Assembly (NCBI RefSeq): GCF_006542685.1
Contig: NZ_AP019736.1
Coordinates: 1,832,001-1,896,000 of the forward strand
DNA length: 64,000 nt
Source of the DNA: Alistipes dispar
GTDB taxonomy: Bacteria > Bacteroidota > Bacteroidia > Bacteroidales > Rikenellaceae
Direction: 5' to 3'
The notes under the pieces are model-generated. The model saw only the letters and a program-made list of their open reading frames with translations, ran no database searches and was not told where the DNA came from. Below are positions 52,369 through 62,400 of this stretch, piece by piece. The position numbers were made by a program, and so were the translations under genes. Positions within the stretch are counted from its first letter, which is position 1. Each line of letters opens with the position of its first letter.

Positions 52369-53535
52369 TTATTTGCATTGTTCGAGGATCTTCCATATCT
52401 GGAACAGACCTCTCGGTACGTGGAAGCACCCCTTCCATTTTCCTCCCTTCAGAGGCAGGAGGACCTCGCCTCGCCGGTTCAGGTATCCGAACCACTCGGG
52501 GAACTCGGGGTCCTTGAAGTGCTCCCACATGTATTGGTGCAGTTTTTCGAACCAGTCCAGGCATTTCTGGTTTCCTGTGAGCTGGTATCCCTTTATCATG
52601 GCTATCGCGGATTCGATGTGCACCCACCAGAGCTTCTGGTCCCACTCGAGCTGCTGCTGGGGATGTCCGAGGCGGTCCATGAAGTAGAATATTCCGCCGT
52701 ACTGTTTGTCCCATCCGTATTCGATGGTCCGGAGCGCTATTTCTACGGCGCGCTGGATCAGTTCGGGGCGTCCGAGTCTTTTTCCGAGGTCCATTATGAA
52801 CCACATCGCCTCGAGCGAGTGTCCCGGATTTATCGAGCGGCCCTCGAAGGAGTCCACCAGCGAGTTGTCCGAGGCGGAAAGGTTTTCGACGATGAGACCG
52901 AGGTCCTTCTGGTAGAATACGTCCATTACCTCGTGGAGGCATACGTCGATCGTCTCCTCGATGAGTTTGGGGTCTATGAGCTGTTCGATTTCGAGGGCGA
53001 GGTTGCAGAGGATCATCGGGAGCGCGAAATCCTTCATCGGTCGCGTTCCCGGGTGAGCCTTTGTCCACTTACCCTTTGGATTCGAGCGTTTTTCGAGTAT
53101 CCGGTCGAATGTCTTCTTCGCGATCTGCGCGTATTCGTCGTTTCCGGACGCCATTGCCAGTTGTGCGAAAGCCATGGTGGCGAATGTGTAGGAGAAGATG
53201 TTGTAGGGGTCTATGATGGGCTTGCCCTCGCGCGTCAGGGAGAAGTACCAGTCGTATTTTCCGTCGTGTCCGTATTTCCGAAGGAACTCGCCGCCCTGGA
53301 TGGCGCAGTCGAGCCACTCCTTGCGTTTTTCGACCTTGTTGCAGAGCATCGAGAAGAGCCACACCTCGCGGCCCTGGAGCCAGATGAACTTGTCGGTGTC
53401 GTATACGCTTCCGTCGCGGTCGAGGCAGGAGAAGTATCCGCCGTAGGTTTTGTCCTGGGAATGTTCGAGCCAGAAGGGCAGTACGCTGTCCATGAGTTCC
53501 GACCGGTATTGGTCGGCCAAATGTTGAAAATCCAT
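52369..53535 (-). CDS. AGE-family epimerase/isomerase
   Basis: This 388-aa cytosolic protein is an (alpha/alpha)6-barrel of the N-acylglucosamine 2-epimerase family: FWLEHSQDKTYGGYFSCLDR near 21-40, KFIWLQGREVWLFSML near 49-64, SINPGHSLEAMWFIMDLGKR near 240-259, and WWVHIESAIAMIKGY near 305-320. His in NPGHS and WVHIE are catalytic in AGE and cellobiose 2-epimerases. It would isomerise an amino sugar or oligosaccharide after import. It is the only PUL gene here without an export signal. Confidence 0.88.
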   Translation of the reverse strand: MDFQHLADQYRSELMDSVLPFWLEHSQDKTYGGYFSCLDRDGSVYDTDKFIWLQGREVWLFSMLCNKVEKRKEWLDCAIQGGEFLRKYGHDGKYDWYFSLTREGKPIIDPYNIFSYTFATMAFAQLAMASGNDEYAQIAKKTFDRILEKRSNPKGKWTKAHPGTRPMKDFALPMILCNLALEIEQLIDPKLIEETIDVCLHEVMDVFYQKDLGLIVENLSASDNSLVDSFEGRSINPGHSLEAMWFIMDLGKRLGRPELIQRAVEIALRTIEYGWDKQYGGIFYFMDRLGHPQQQLEWDQKLWWVHIESAIAMIKGYQLTGNQKCLDWFEKLHQYMWEHFKDPEFPEWFGYLNRRGEVLLPLKGGKWKGCFHVPRGLFQIWKILEQCK

Positions 53536-53589
53536 GGTTCTGTCGGTGTTTTTTGGGTTGTCGTATCCGTTGCTGCGGCCGTGCCGCCG

Positions 53590-54663
53590 TCATCGGTCCG
53601 CATAGGGGTTGTCGATTCCGAAGTAGTCGCAGTAGCGGTCGTAGAGGTGTCCCGCCTGCGGGTAGGCCGAGTGGGGACTCATGAAGTGTGAAAATTCGAA
53701 CGTGATGACGTTCCGCATTCCGGCTCTCCGGGCGGCGTCGAGTTTGAGCAGCAGCTTCTCCCACTTGATCGGCAGGAAGCGGATCGGCATGTCGCGGTCG
53801 AACGATTCGAGGTTGGTCCAGCACTCCATGCCGTATTTGTCGGCCAGCGCCTTGTTCACCGTCAGGTAATCGTACAGCTCGTGGTAGTCCACCTGTCCGT
53901 CCTGGAAGGCGAGGATGTCCACCGCTCCGGCGATGTTGCCCAGAATCTCGTTCCATTCGCGGCGATGCTCCTCGACCGAGAGGGCCCGGTCGCCCGACAT
54001 GACCTGATCGGTCTTGATGCCGTGGATATAGGGCGAGATCATCGTCTTCAGCCCGCCGGAAATCTCCTTGGCGTGGCGGCCGAGCTCGGCGTAGATGCGC
54101 GACATGTTCTTCGTGCGACGGCTGATCTCCTGCGACAGATACCACCCCTGGAACGATCGGTGATGGCCGTATTTGGCCCACACTTCGTCGATGAGTTTCC
54201 TGTTCAGGTCGATTTCGCGCTGGAAGAGCCCTTCCTGCCAGTATTTGCCCGAGTCGTAGATGCCGAAGTAGAAGGCCATGTCGTATTTGTCGGCCAGCGT
54301 GAGGAACATTTCGACCAGATCCGCGGGCGGGTAGTGGACCTCCTCGCTTTCGAGCAGACACTCGAACGGCGCGGCGATCCAGCGGCCCAGTCCGGCGCGG
54401 ATCAGCACCACCGTGTTGATGCCCATGTGCTTCATCGCCCGAAAGTCGGCGTCCCATTCGCGCACGCCCCAATTCTGATGGGGAATGTCCCAACTGATCT
54501 CGTCGAGAAAGGTCGCCCGGATGGGGATGGCTTCGAGGATGCCTTCGGTGCGGAAATCGTCGTCGGAGAGTTCGCAGGCTCCGGAGGTCTCCGCCGGCGG
54601 ATTCGCCGGGGAGCAGGCGGCCAGCACGAGCGCCGCCGCGAGCAGTATGATCGGACGTTTCAT
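53590..54663 (-). CDS. DUF4434 glycosidase-like lipoprotein
   Basis: This 357-aa lipoprotein (Cys17, LVLAAC) shows the DUF4434 start ATFLDEISWDIPHQNWGVRE near 50-69, then MKHMGINTVVLIRAGLGRW near 77-95 and a TIM-barrel pattern with WYLSQEISRRTKNM near 173 and ILAFQDGQVDY near 250. Family members are found in PULs and are thought to act on glycans. The start at 54663 leaves a 10-base gap from the paralogue B stop. Paired Glu residues (ISQE-type strand end and EFSH near the C-terminus) could be catalytic. Confidence 0.82.
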   Translation of the reverse strand: MKRPIILLAAALVLAACSPANPPAETSGACELSDDDFRTEGILEAIPIRATFLDEISWDIPHQNWGVREWDADFRAMKHMGINTVVLIRAGLGRWIAAPFECLLESEEVHYPPADLVEMFLTLADKYDMAFYFGIYDSGKYWQEGLFQREIDLNRKLIDEVWAKYGHHRSFQGWYLSQEISRRTKNMSRIYAELGRHAKEISGGLKTMISPYIHGIKTDQVMSGDRALSVEEHRREWNEILGNIAGAVDILAFQDGQVDYHELYDYLTVNKALADKYGMECWTNLESFDRDMPIRFLPIKWEKLLLKLDAARRAGMRNVITFEFSHFMSPHSAYPQAGHLYDRYCDYFGIDNPYADR

Positions 54664-54673
54664 CTCCGGAGGG

Positions 54674-56056
54674 CTATTTGTCGCTCAGGGCGTCGATTCC
54701 GGCCTTGACGTACGACCACTGGTCGGCCTTCTTCAGGTGGATCATGTCGAAGAGGAAATAGCCGTCGCAGGCGTTGATGCAGGCGCTCACCGAGGCGGTG
54801 ACGGCGCGGTTTTCCTCTTCCTGCGTCACTTCGTCGTCCGGGTCCCAATTCCCCACGTCGGGACCTCCCGCCACCAGCGGGCAGGCGCCCGTCGTGCGCT
54901 CCTTCGCCAGCCGGCAGAAGCCCTCCATGGTCCATTCGGTCGTTCCGTTGACCCGCGTCGGGGAGGCGTAGGCCCCGATCAGCATCTGGTCCATGAGGTC
55001 GGCGTAACCGTAGTCCATGTATTTCTTCGTCGCCCAGGAGAAATCGGCCGAGGCATCGTAGTCCGGACTGGCCCAATTGACTCCCACGTCGTAGTAGCTC
55101 GCATACCAGCCGCCGACATAGACACCGAATCGGAGGGACGGATTGACCTCTTTGACCGCGGCCCGCGCTTTGGCCATGAAGTCGCGGATCACCTTGGCGC
55201 GAAATTCGATCCACTGTTTCAGACGGACCGGCTCGGGCGAGGGGATGCCCGACGTGTGCCCCGCAGGCAGGATGTCGCCCGGGAAGTCGGCGACCGCCTC
55301 GCCGATGTATTTCTCGAACTCCCGGCGCGTGTAGTCCGAGAAGTCGCTCGTGAAACCGTCGAAACGGCCGCGGTCGAGGAAGATGCCCGTCAGTCCGTCG
55401 TAGGCGGCCAGGTCCCGGAGCATCGAGCAGATGTATTCCTGCACTTCGGGCAGCACGGGGTTGAAGAACTTGGCCGCCTGGTCCGTGGACATGATGTTGG
55501 TGATGCCGTTCGCCAGATTGAGATCGGTGGTCCAGGCCCGTTTGTCCGCGTCGCGGAACACGACGCCGGCGCCGCCGAGCGAGGTCAGGTTACCGCCCGT
55601 GAAGGTGTTGATGGCGGCGTGGATGCGCAGTCCCAGCTTCGCGCCTTCGTCGATGAAGGCTTGCAGGTAGTCCCAGGTCGCCGTGCGTTCGATCTTCGAG
55701 TAGCCTTCGGGCAGCCAGGCCCCGAGCCACTCCACCTGCTCGACCGCAGAGGTGCGGAAGAGCGCATCGCCTGTCGTGGGACGCACGTCCACCACGATGT
55801 CCGTGAAGCCGGCGTCCCGGGCCTTCGCCAGATCGCGGGCGATGTTCTCGCGGCTGTTGGCGAAGTCGGGAAAGTTCGCGGCGGCATCCACCCAGATGAA
55901 CCGCGGTTTCCCGGCGACGGGTTCCGGGTCGGGTTCCGGTTCCGGATCGGGCCACTCCCATTCCGGGGTTTCGGGGTCCGAGCCGCACGAGACGGCTCCC
56001 AGCGTCAGTGTCAGCGCTGCCAGGGCCGTTGCGGCCCGTTTGACATGTCGTTTCAT
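54674..56056 (-). CDS. GHL10-like glycoside hydrolase lipoprotein, paralogue B
   Basis: This 460-aa lipoprotein (Cys24, GAVSC) has an acidic Pro/Glu/Asp linker (WPDPEPEPDPEPVAG near 35-50) and then the same domain as paralogues A and C: RFIWVDAAANFPDFANSREN, TDIVVDVRPTTGDALFRTS, TGIFLDRGRFDGFTSDFSDY and VYVGGWYASYYDVGVNWAS. The VDVRPTTGDALF segment is closest to the DUF187/GHL10 consensus. It differs from A and C in having Gly after the second Asp (RFDG instead of R-Y/F-DN). It follows the DUF5018-type gene on the same strand. Confidence 0.8.
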   Translation of the reverse strand: MKRHVKRAATALAALTLTLGAVSCGSDPETPEWEWPDPEPEPDPEPVAGKPRFIWVDAAANFPDFANSRENIARDLAKARDAGFTDIVVDVRPTTGDALFRTSAVEQVEWLGAWLPEGYSKIERTATWDYLQAFIDEGAKLGLRIHAAINTFTGGNLTSLGGAGVVFRDADKRAWTTDLNLANGITNIMSTDQAAKFFNPVLPEVQEYICSMLRDLAAYDGLTGIFLDRGRFDGFTSDFSDYTRREFEKYIGEAVADFPGDILPAGHTSGIPSPEPVRLKQWIEFRAKVIRDFMAKARAAVKEVNPSLRFGVYVGGWYASYYDVGVNWASPDYDASADFSWATKKYMDYGYADLMDQMLIGAYASPTRVNGTTEWTMEGFCRLAKERTTGACPLVAGGPDVGNWDPDDEVTQEEENRAVTASVSACINACDGYFLFDMIHLKKADQWSYVKAGIDALSDK

Positions 56057-56117
56057 GGTCTGATTCTTTGTGATTTTGGACCGGTATCCCCGGTCAGGGG
56101 GATACCGGCAGGTCGCG

Positions 56118-57779
56118 TCATTTGTCGATGCAGTCGAATTCCCAGGCCACCAGCGCATTGGTGTTGGCGTCCGTGTAGTAGAGGTTCAGCTTGTAGCCGT
56201 CGGCCGAGGCCGTCATCAGGACGTCGCCCGTGGCATTGACCACCGCTCCGGCGGGTTTGTACTCGTTCGAGGTGAATACCCGTGCGGGCGACGTGTCGCA
56301 GGCTCCCGTCAGTTGCTCGGGCGTCGTCACGTCGAACATGTAGGTCTTGAACTCTCCGTAGGTGAAGTGCGCGCCCGTGTAGATGGCCGCATAGCGGGCG
56401 TTGTTGAAGGCGCAGACGTCCACGCAGTTGTAGTTCGAGTTGGCTCCCCACTGCGAGGTGGCGATCGTGTTGGTCACCGCACCCGTGGCGTCGATCCGGT
56501 AGAGGCTGTTGGCGCTGTAATAGGTCAGGAAATACGGATCGTCGGGGTTGGCCGAGTAGGCTTCGACATCGGCGTGGCCGTTGCCGTTCCAGCCGGCGGT
56601 GGCGCCCGTCACGGAGATCATCTGCGGTTTGGCCGCGACGCCTCCGGAGATCGTCCAGCGGAGGAACTTGCAGACGGCGCCGTTCCAGGTGTAGATCACG
56701 GCCGTGACGATGGCGTCGCCCTTCACGTCGCCCTGCACCGAGATGTGCTTGCCCATCGAGGCGCCCGTGGCGTTGGTGTAGGAGAGCAGCTCCGTCGGCG
56801 TGTCGTCGGTCGATGCCGCCGTGTAGATTCTGAACGTGGCGTTCGGATCGGCCAGATTCGCGTAGAGGATGTTGCCCGCGTCGTCGGAGGTCATGCCGCC
56901 GGGGGCCGCTGTGCCCTTCATGTCGAGCGTTCCCAGATAATCGCCCGTCGCACGGTTGAACAGGTACTTGTCCGCGCCTGTCGAAAGCACGAGCTTGGAG
57001 CCCGATGCCGCGAGCGAGTAGTTCTTGTCGCTGCCGTTTACGATTCCGAGCTTGTCGAGGGAGACGTTCTGCCAGATTTCGGTTTCGCTGCCGGCACGCC
57101 AGCCGTACTTGATCTTGGGGGGAATCTCCTTGCTGACCGTGTAGATCCGCTTGGTCACGCCGTCGTGGGCCGTGACGGTGAATTTCATGCCCTCGCCTTC
57201 GTAGTCGTGCACTTCGGCCGGGTCGGGCGAAATGGTGGCGTGCGGGGAGAGGGTCGCCTGAGCCGTCACCGCCGAAAGGTCGTCCGCCGAAATCAGCGAG
57301 ATCGTGTTGCGGTCGTTGTCGATCACGCCCTGGATCGACGGTTCGTCGGTGGCGAAGGAGATGATTTCGCATTTGTCCGACTTCTTGATGTTGCCCGTCA
57401 CGCAGAAGTCGCGTTTCGAGCCGTCGGCGCGCGTCAGCGTGAACCAGTTCTCCTGCGTCAGGTCCAGCGTGCCGAGCCGCGGCGTGATGAAGCAGTTGTC
57501 GTCCAGATTCGCCGTGACCCGCATTTCGGTGATCGAGGTGGTGTTCGTCGAGTTCTCGGGGTAGTAGTACGGGATGTCGATCACGATCCGCTCCTCCCCT
57601 TCGGTCGGCGTGGCGGTGAATTTGGCCAGCGGGTCGTTCTTATACTCCCCGGTGGAGAATTGTGCCGAGATGCTGTTGAGCCCCAGTCCTGTGTCCGAGG
57701 GGGTCAGCTCGTCCGGCTCATGGCAGCCGCCCAGGCAGAGCAGGGCCGCCGATGCGAATGATATGATGCTGTTTTTCAT
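56118..57779 (-). CDS. DUF5018-type surface lipoprotein (putative glycan-binding)
   Basis: This 553-aa lipoprotein (Cys19, LCLGGC) has two N-terminal Ig-like beta domains (about 30-215, including IPYYYPENSTNTTSITEMRV split by loops) of the DUF5018 type, followed by a beta-propeller-like half with repeated YxxNLADPN/YSANPDDPYFLTYY units (about 225-550). It is encoded directly after susD, the position of SusE/SusF-like glycan-binding proteins. Surface exposure on the outer membrane is expected from the lipoprotein signal and locus. The sugar bound is unknown. Confidence 0.8.
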   Translation of the reverse strand: MKNSIISFASAALLCLGGCHEPDELTPSDTGLGLNSISAQFSTGEYKNDPLAKFTATPTEGEERIVIDIPYYYPENSTNTTSITEMRVTANLDDNCFITPRLGTLDLTQENWFTLTRADGSKRDFCVTGNIKKSDKCEIISFATDEPSIQGVIDNDRNTISLISADDLSAVTAQATLSPHATISPDPAEVHDYEGEGMKFTVTAHDGVTKRIYTVSKEIPPKIKYGWRAGSETEIWQNVSLDKLGIVNGSDKNYSLAASGSKLVLSTGADKYLFNRATGDYLGTLDMKGTAAPGGMTSDDAGNILYANLADPNATFRIYTAASTDDTPTELLSYTNATGASMGKHISVQGDVKGDAIVTAVIYTWNGAVCKFLRWTISGGVAAKPQMISVTGATAGWNGNGHADVEAYSANPDDPYFLTYYSANSLYRIDATGAVTNTIATSQWGANSNYNCVDVCAFNNARYAAIYTGAHFTYGEFKTYMFDVTTPEQLTGACDTSPARVFTSNEYKPAGAVVNATGDVLMTASADGYKLNLYYTDANTNALVAWEFDCIDK

Positions 57780-57801
57780 GGGTTGAATCTCTTTTTGGGG
57801 G

Positions 57802-59460
57802 TTATAACCACTCGGGGAACTGCTTGACGGCCGCGTTGTTGCTCAGCTCGGTTTCGGGCAGCGGAATGCGGTAGAGCTTCTCCTCGAACAGCCGGTCCTG
57901 ACGGTCGCAATCGACGTAGGTATAGACGAACGAGGCGCCCTGTTTCTCGATTTTCAGTCCGTGCACGCGCATGCCGGTATAGGCCGTATGAGCCAGCCGC
58001 CAGCGGCGCATGTCCCAGTAGAGGTGGCCTTCGCAGTAGAGTTCGATCTTGCGCTCCTGACGGATAGCCTCCATCAGCGCCTCGCCGGACTTGTCGGTGT
58101 AGGGCAGACCCACGCGCTCGCGGATCCGGCGCAGGTCGGCGTTCGCGCCGTCCGCGTTGAGCCTGTAACACGCTTCGGCATGGTTGAGGATCACTTCGGC
58201 GAGCCGGATGGCGATCCAGGGCTGCGTGCAGGCCTTCGAATAGTCGGTGTACTCCTCGTCGAGCATCTTGCGCAGGTAGTAGCCGGTCGTGGTGCGCCCG
58301 TTGAGCGCGGAGCCGTCGTCGAAGACGGCGTAACCGTCCGTGCCGTTCACGAAAGGCTCGAGCGTGCGGCCTTTCCATTCGCAGCCGTTATAGAGTATCG
58401 AGGCGTGGAAACGGGGCTCCAGTTGTTCGTAGGGCGGCGTTTCGGTCGTGCCGGCTGTCGTATCGTGCCACGGCGTCCAGTCGGGGTGGCCGCCCGTCGA
58501 GGCCAGCTCGTACGATTCGACCATCTCCTGCGTCGGGGTGGCCCGGCCGCCCATCGTCGTGTTGTCGCCGCCGGGCATGAAGAGCTGGTCCCAACTGTGG
58601 TTCGGTCCGCCGACGAGGTAGTTGTATTCGAGGATCGACTCGGTGTTGCCGTCGCTCATCGACGTAAAGGCTTTGGCGTATTCCTCCGCCGTCTTGCCCG
58701 GCATCAGTTCGTAGCCGAGTTTGAACACCTCCTCGGCGGCGTCTTTGGCCGACTGCCATCGCTCGGCGTAGAGCATCGCCCGCGACAGCATGGCATATCC
58801 CGCTCCCGAGGTGACGCGGCCCGCCTCGCCGTCCCATTTGGGCGGGAGGTTCTTGGCGGCGAAGGAGAGGTCCTCCTCGACCATGTCCCAGCCCTGTTCC
58901 GCCGTCGAGAGCGCCTTGTTCTCGGTGATGGCCAGCAGGTCTTCGTCGTAGAGAATCACCTCCGGCGTGCGCTTGAGCAACTGAAAGTAGAGGAAGCCGC
59001 GGAAGAAGCGCGCTTCGGCCTCGAACCGCGTGCGGGTCGGTCCGTCGAAGTTGGTCCCGTACTTTTTCAGTCCGTAGAGGAACTCATTGACGCGGCGGAT
59101 GCGCGTGTAGGTGTCGTCCCACGCCCCGAAGTGGAAGGCTGCGGTAGGAGCCGCCAGGCCGCCCTCGGCGAAGGCGATGATGTTGGCGAATCCGACGTTC
59201 GTACCGGGGGTCGCGGAGCCGAACTTGAGCGTTTCGGTCAGCCCCTCGGTCAGCCCCACCTGACTGTCGCCGGTCTCGAAGCTGCCGTAGCGGGAGATGT
59301 AGGGATAGAATCCGTTTACGTACTGGGTCACGTAGGTCGGGTCGCTCCAGACGATTTTTTCCGACACTTTGTCCGTCGGGTTCATGTCGAGCCAGTCGTT
59401 GCAGCCCGCCAGGGCGACCGTCGCGGACAGCAGAGCGATATGTGCGATTTTCTTTTTCAT
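57802..59460 (-). CDS. susD: SusD/RagB-family glycan-binding lipoprotein
   Basis: This 552-aa lipoprotein (Cys19, VALAGC) begins NDWLDMNPTDKVSEKIVWSD and has the family's four TPR units, with VNEFLYGLKKYGTNFDGPTR near 120, FRGFLYFQLLKRTPEVILYD near 147, YAMLSRAMLYAERWQSAKDA near 215 and AEVILNHAEACYRL near 425. The C-terminus RLFEEKLYRIPLPETELSNN is typical. It forms the lid over the SusC pore at the cell surface. It starts 19 bases after susC. Confidence 0.95.
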   Translation of the reverse strand: MKKKIAHIALLSATVALAGCNDWLDMNPTDKVSEKIVWSDPTYVTQYVNGFYPYISRYGSFETGDSQVGLTEGLTETLKFGSATPGTNVGFANIIAFAEGGLAAPTAAFHFGAWDDTYTRIRRVNEFLYGLKKYGTNFDGPTRTRFEAEARFFRGFLYFQLLKRTPEVILYDEDLLAITENKALSTAEQGWDMVEEDLSFAAKNLPPKWDGEAGRVTSGAGYAMLSRAMLYAERWQSAKDAAEEVFKLGYELMPGKTAEEYAKAFTSMSDGNTESILEYNYLVGGPNHSWDQLFMPGGDNTTMGGRATPTQEMVESYELASTGGHPDWTPWHDTTAGTTETPPYEQLEPRFHASILYNGCEWKGRTLEPFVNGTDGYAVFDDGSALNGRTTTGYYLRKMLDEEYTDYSKACTQPWIAIRLAEVILNHAEACYRLNADGANADLRRIRERVGLPYTDKSGEALMEAIRQERKIELYCEGHLYWDMRRWRLAHTAYTGMRVHGLKIEKQGASFVYTYVDCDRQDRLFEEKLYRIPLPETELSNNAAVKQFPEWL

Positions 59461-59479
59461 GGGTCTTGGATTTTGTCTG

Positions 59480-62400
59480 TTAGAACGAGATTTCGAGGCC
59501 GCCCACGACCGTGCGCTGCTGCGGATAGTATCCGTTGGTCACACCCGGCCATTCGGGGTCGATGCCCTCGGGCAGTCCCGACCAGGTGCAGAGGTTGTTG
59601 CCTTCGACGTAAACCTTCACTTTCTGGATGCGCAGCTTGCCGGTCCACGCTTTCGGCAGCGTGTAGCCCAGGTGCACGGACTTCAGACGCAGGTACTTGC
59701 CGTCGCGGTACCAGAACGACGAGGCGTAGGCGTTGTTCGTGTTGGGCGGGTTGAGCGACAGACGCGGATATTTCGCGTCGGGATTCTCGGGCGTCCAGGC
59801 CTGTTCGACGAGGTAGCGCGGCGAGTTGGCTCCGGCCTTGAAGGGACGGGTGAAGATCGTGTTGTCCTCGTTGTGGTTGTAGTAGGTTCCCGTCAGCGAG
59901 ACGTCGCAGACGGCGGCGCCGATGAACAGGATGTCGAACTCGAGGCCCTTCCACGAGGCGTTGAGGTTGATGCTGCCGTTGAACTGCGGGCGCTGGCCGC
60001 GGCCGATGTAGGCGCGGTCCTGGTCGTAGGTGATCGCGCCGTCGCCGTTGAGGTCCTTGTACTTGATGTCGCCGACCCGCGGCCGCGAGCCGGAAATCCA
60101 CGGCGAGCGGTCGATCTCCTCCTCGCTCTGGAAAAGCCCGTCGGCGATGAAGCCCATCGTCATGTAGCGGCTCTTGCCGATGCGCTTGGCGTAATCCGGG
60201 GTGTTGGGGCTGTCCTGATAGCGGAGCCAGCGATCCTTGGCCCATGTCAGATTGACGGTGACGCCGTACTGGAAATCCTTGCCGATGTGGTTGCGGTGGG
60301 TCAGCCGGACGTCGATGCCCCGCACGTCCTGCGCGTTGTTGTTCACGTAGGTCGGGTAGTAGCCGCCCATCGACGCGGGTTTGCCGGAGTTGGAGCCCAG
60401 AATGTCGAAGATGTAGTTGTAGAAGGCGTCGAACTCGACTCCGAGTCTGCCGTTCCACATGGCCAGGTCGAACCCGACGTTGTAGGAGTGGTTGCGTTCC
60501 CAGGTGAGCAGCTCGTTGGCCACCAGCGAGGTCATGATGCCGTTCTGGCCTGCGCCGCCCAGCACGACGCTCGGGGCGCTGCTGACATTGGTAAAGGTGC
60601 TCAGGAAGGCGTATGCCGCCGAGCCGTTGTCGTCGCCCAGCGAGCCGAACGAGGCGCGGAGCTTGAAGTTATCGACCGCCTTGCGCAGCGGGGCGAAGAA
60701 ACCTTCCTCGGACATGCGCCAGCCGAGCGACACGGAGGGGAAGAAACCCCAGCGGCGGCCCGAGACGTTGCCGATGAACTTGTACGATCCGTCGTAACGG
60801 CCCGAGAACTCGACGAGGTATTTGTCCGCGTAGTTGTATTGTCCTCGGAACACGAAGCCCACCTTGCGCGAGGCGTCGCTCGAACCGCCGATCGGGTCGT
60901 CGGCCGGCGTCGTCGCGAAGCCCAGCTCGGGCAGTTGCGGGAAGGGGATGTCCTTGCCCGAGGCCGAGAAGTTGTTGGTTTTGTAGTCGCGCGTCTCGAC
61001 GAGCGCCAGGAGATCCACCTTGTGCTTTTCGGCGAAGGTGTTCGTGTAGCTGATGCTCGCCTGCGAGGTGATGCGGCGCCACTGGGTGAAGCCCTCGGTC
61101 AGGTTGTTGGTCTTCTTGCCGGTGGCCACGTTGGCGTTGTTGCGCGGGTCGGAGGCTTTCGAATAGGTGATTTCCGAACTGGTCGAATTGGGCGTGCTGG
61201 CCAGCATCACGAAATAGGGCGTACTCAGGATCTTGGAGGTGGTCGTGCTGCGGTCGTAGGCTCCCATGACCTTCAGCCGGAGTCCCTTGACCCACGGAAG
61301 ATCCCACTGGAGGGTGGCATTGGTCTGCACGGAGACGGTCTGCGACTTCGAATACCCCGACAACTCGGTGGCTGCGATCGGGTTGATCGTGTTGCCGTAG
61401 TCGTTTTGGCTGGCCGTGGGAACTCCCTCGTACTCCTTCGGCAGGTAGGGATGGGCGTAGGCGGCCTGCTCGGCTACCGAGAGCCACGGGGCGCTCGATA
61501 CGCTCGTGCCGGAGGTTCCGCCGGCGGCGAATCCGGGCGATTTCTGGTCGCCGACATGGCCGGCGACGCCGAGTGTGAAGGTGAGGCTGCGGGCGATCTT
61601 GGCTTCGATGTTCGTGCGCAGGTTGTAACGGTCGTAGTCGAAGTTCTTGATATTGCCCGTCTGGTTCATGTAGCCCAGCGAGGCGAAGTAGTTGATGCGG
61701 TCGCTGCCGCCCGTCGAGGTGACGCTGTGCTGCTGGGTCGTGCCGGTCCCGAAAATTTCGTCGATCCAGTTGGTGTTGCCCCAGCCGTTCGTTCCTTCGC
61801 GCATCATCTGCACGTGCCGGGCCGTGAAGATCGGCTTCTGGCCGTCCAGCTCGAGCGCCTTGTTGTACCAGTAGGCGTAGCCGGGGCCGTCGAGAAATTC
61901 GGGATAGGAGGTGTTGAACGAGGCTCCGTAGGACCCCTTGTAGGTAAGATTCATCGTCCCCTGCCGGCCCTTTTTCGTCGTGACGATCATCACGCCGCCC
62001 GCGGCTTCGAGACCATAGACCGCCACGGCGGCGCCGTCCTTGAGCAGCGATACCGACTCCACGTCGTTGGGGTCGATGTCGTTGATCGAACGCTGCACGC
62101 CGTCCACGATGTAGAGAATGCCCGACTTGGCGCCGCGGATGGTCATGCTGGCCTGGTCCGCTCCGGGCTGTCCGGAGTTCTGCACGGAGATCAGACCCGG
62201 CAGGCGGCCGGCAAGTCCCTGCGAGATGTTGGCCATCGGCATCTTCTGGAGCTCCTTGCCGTCGATCTGCGACACGGCGGCCGTCACGTCGGCGCGCCGC
62301 TGCGATCCGTAGCCGATGACGACGACCTCGTCCAGCCGGGCGGAGTCCTCTTTCAGAACGACGTCAAGCGCGGAGATTCCCCCCCCCACCGGAATCTGCT

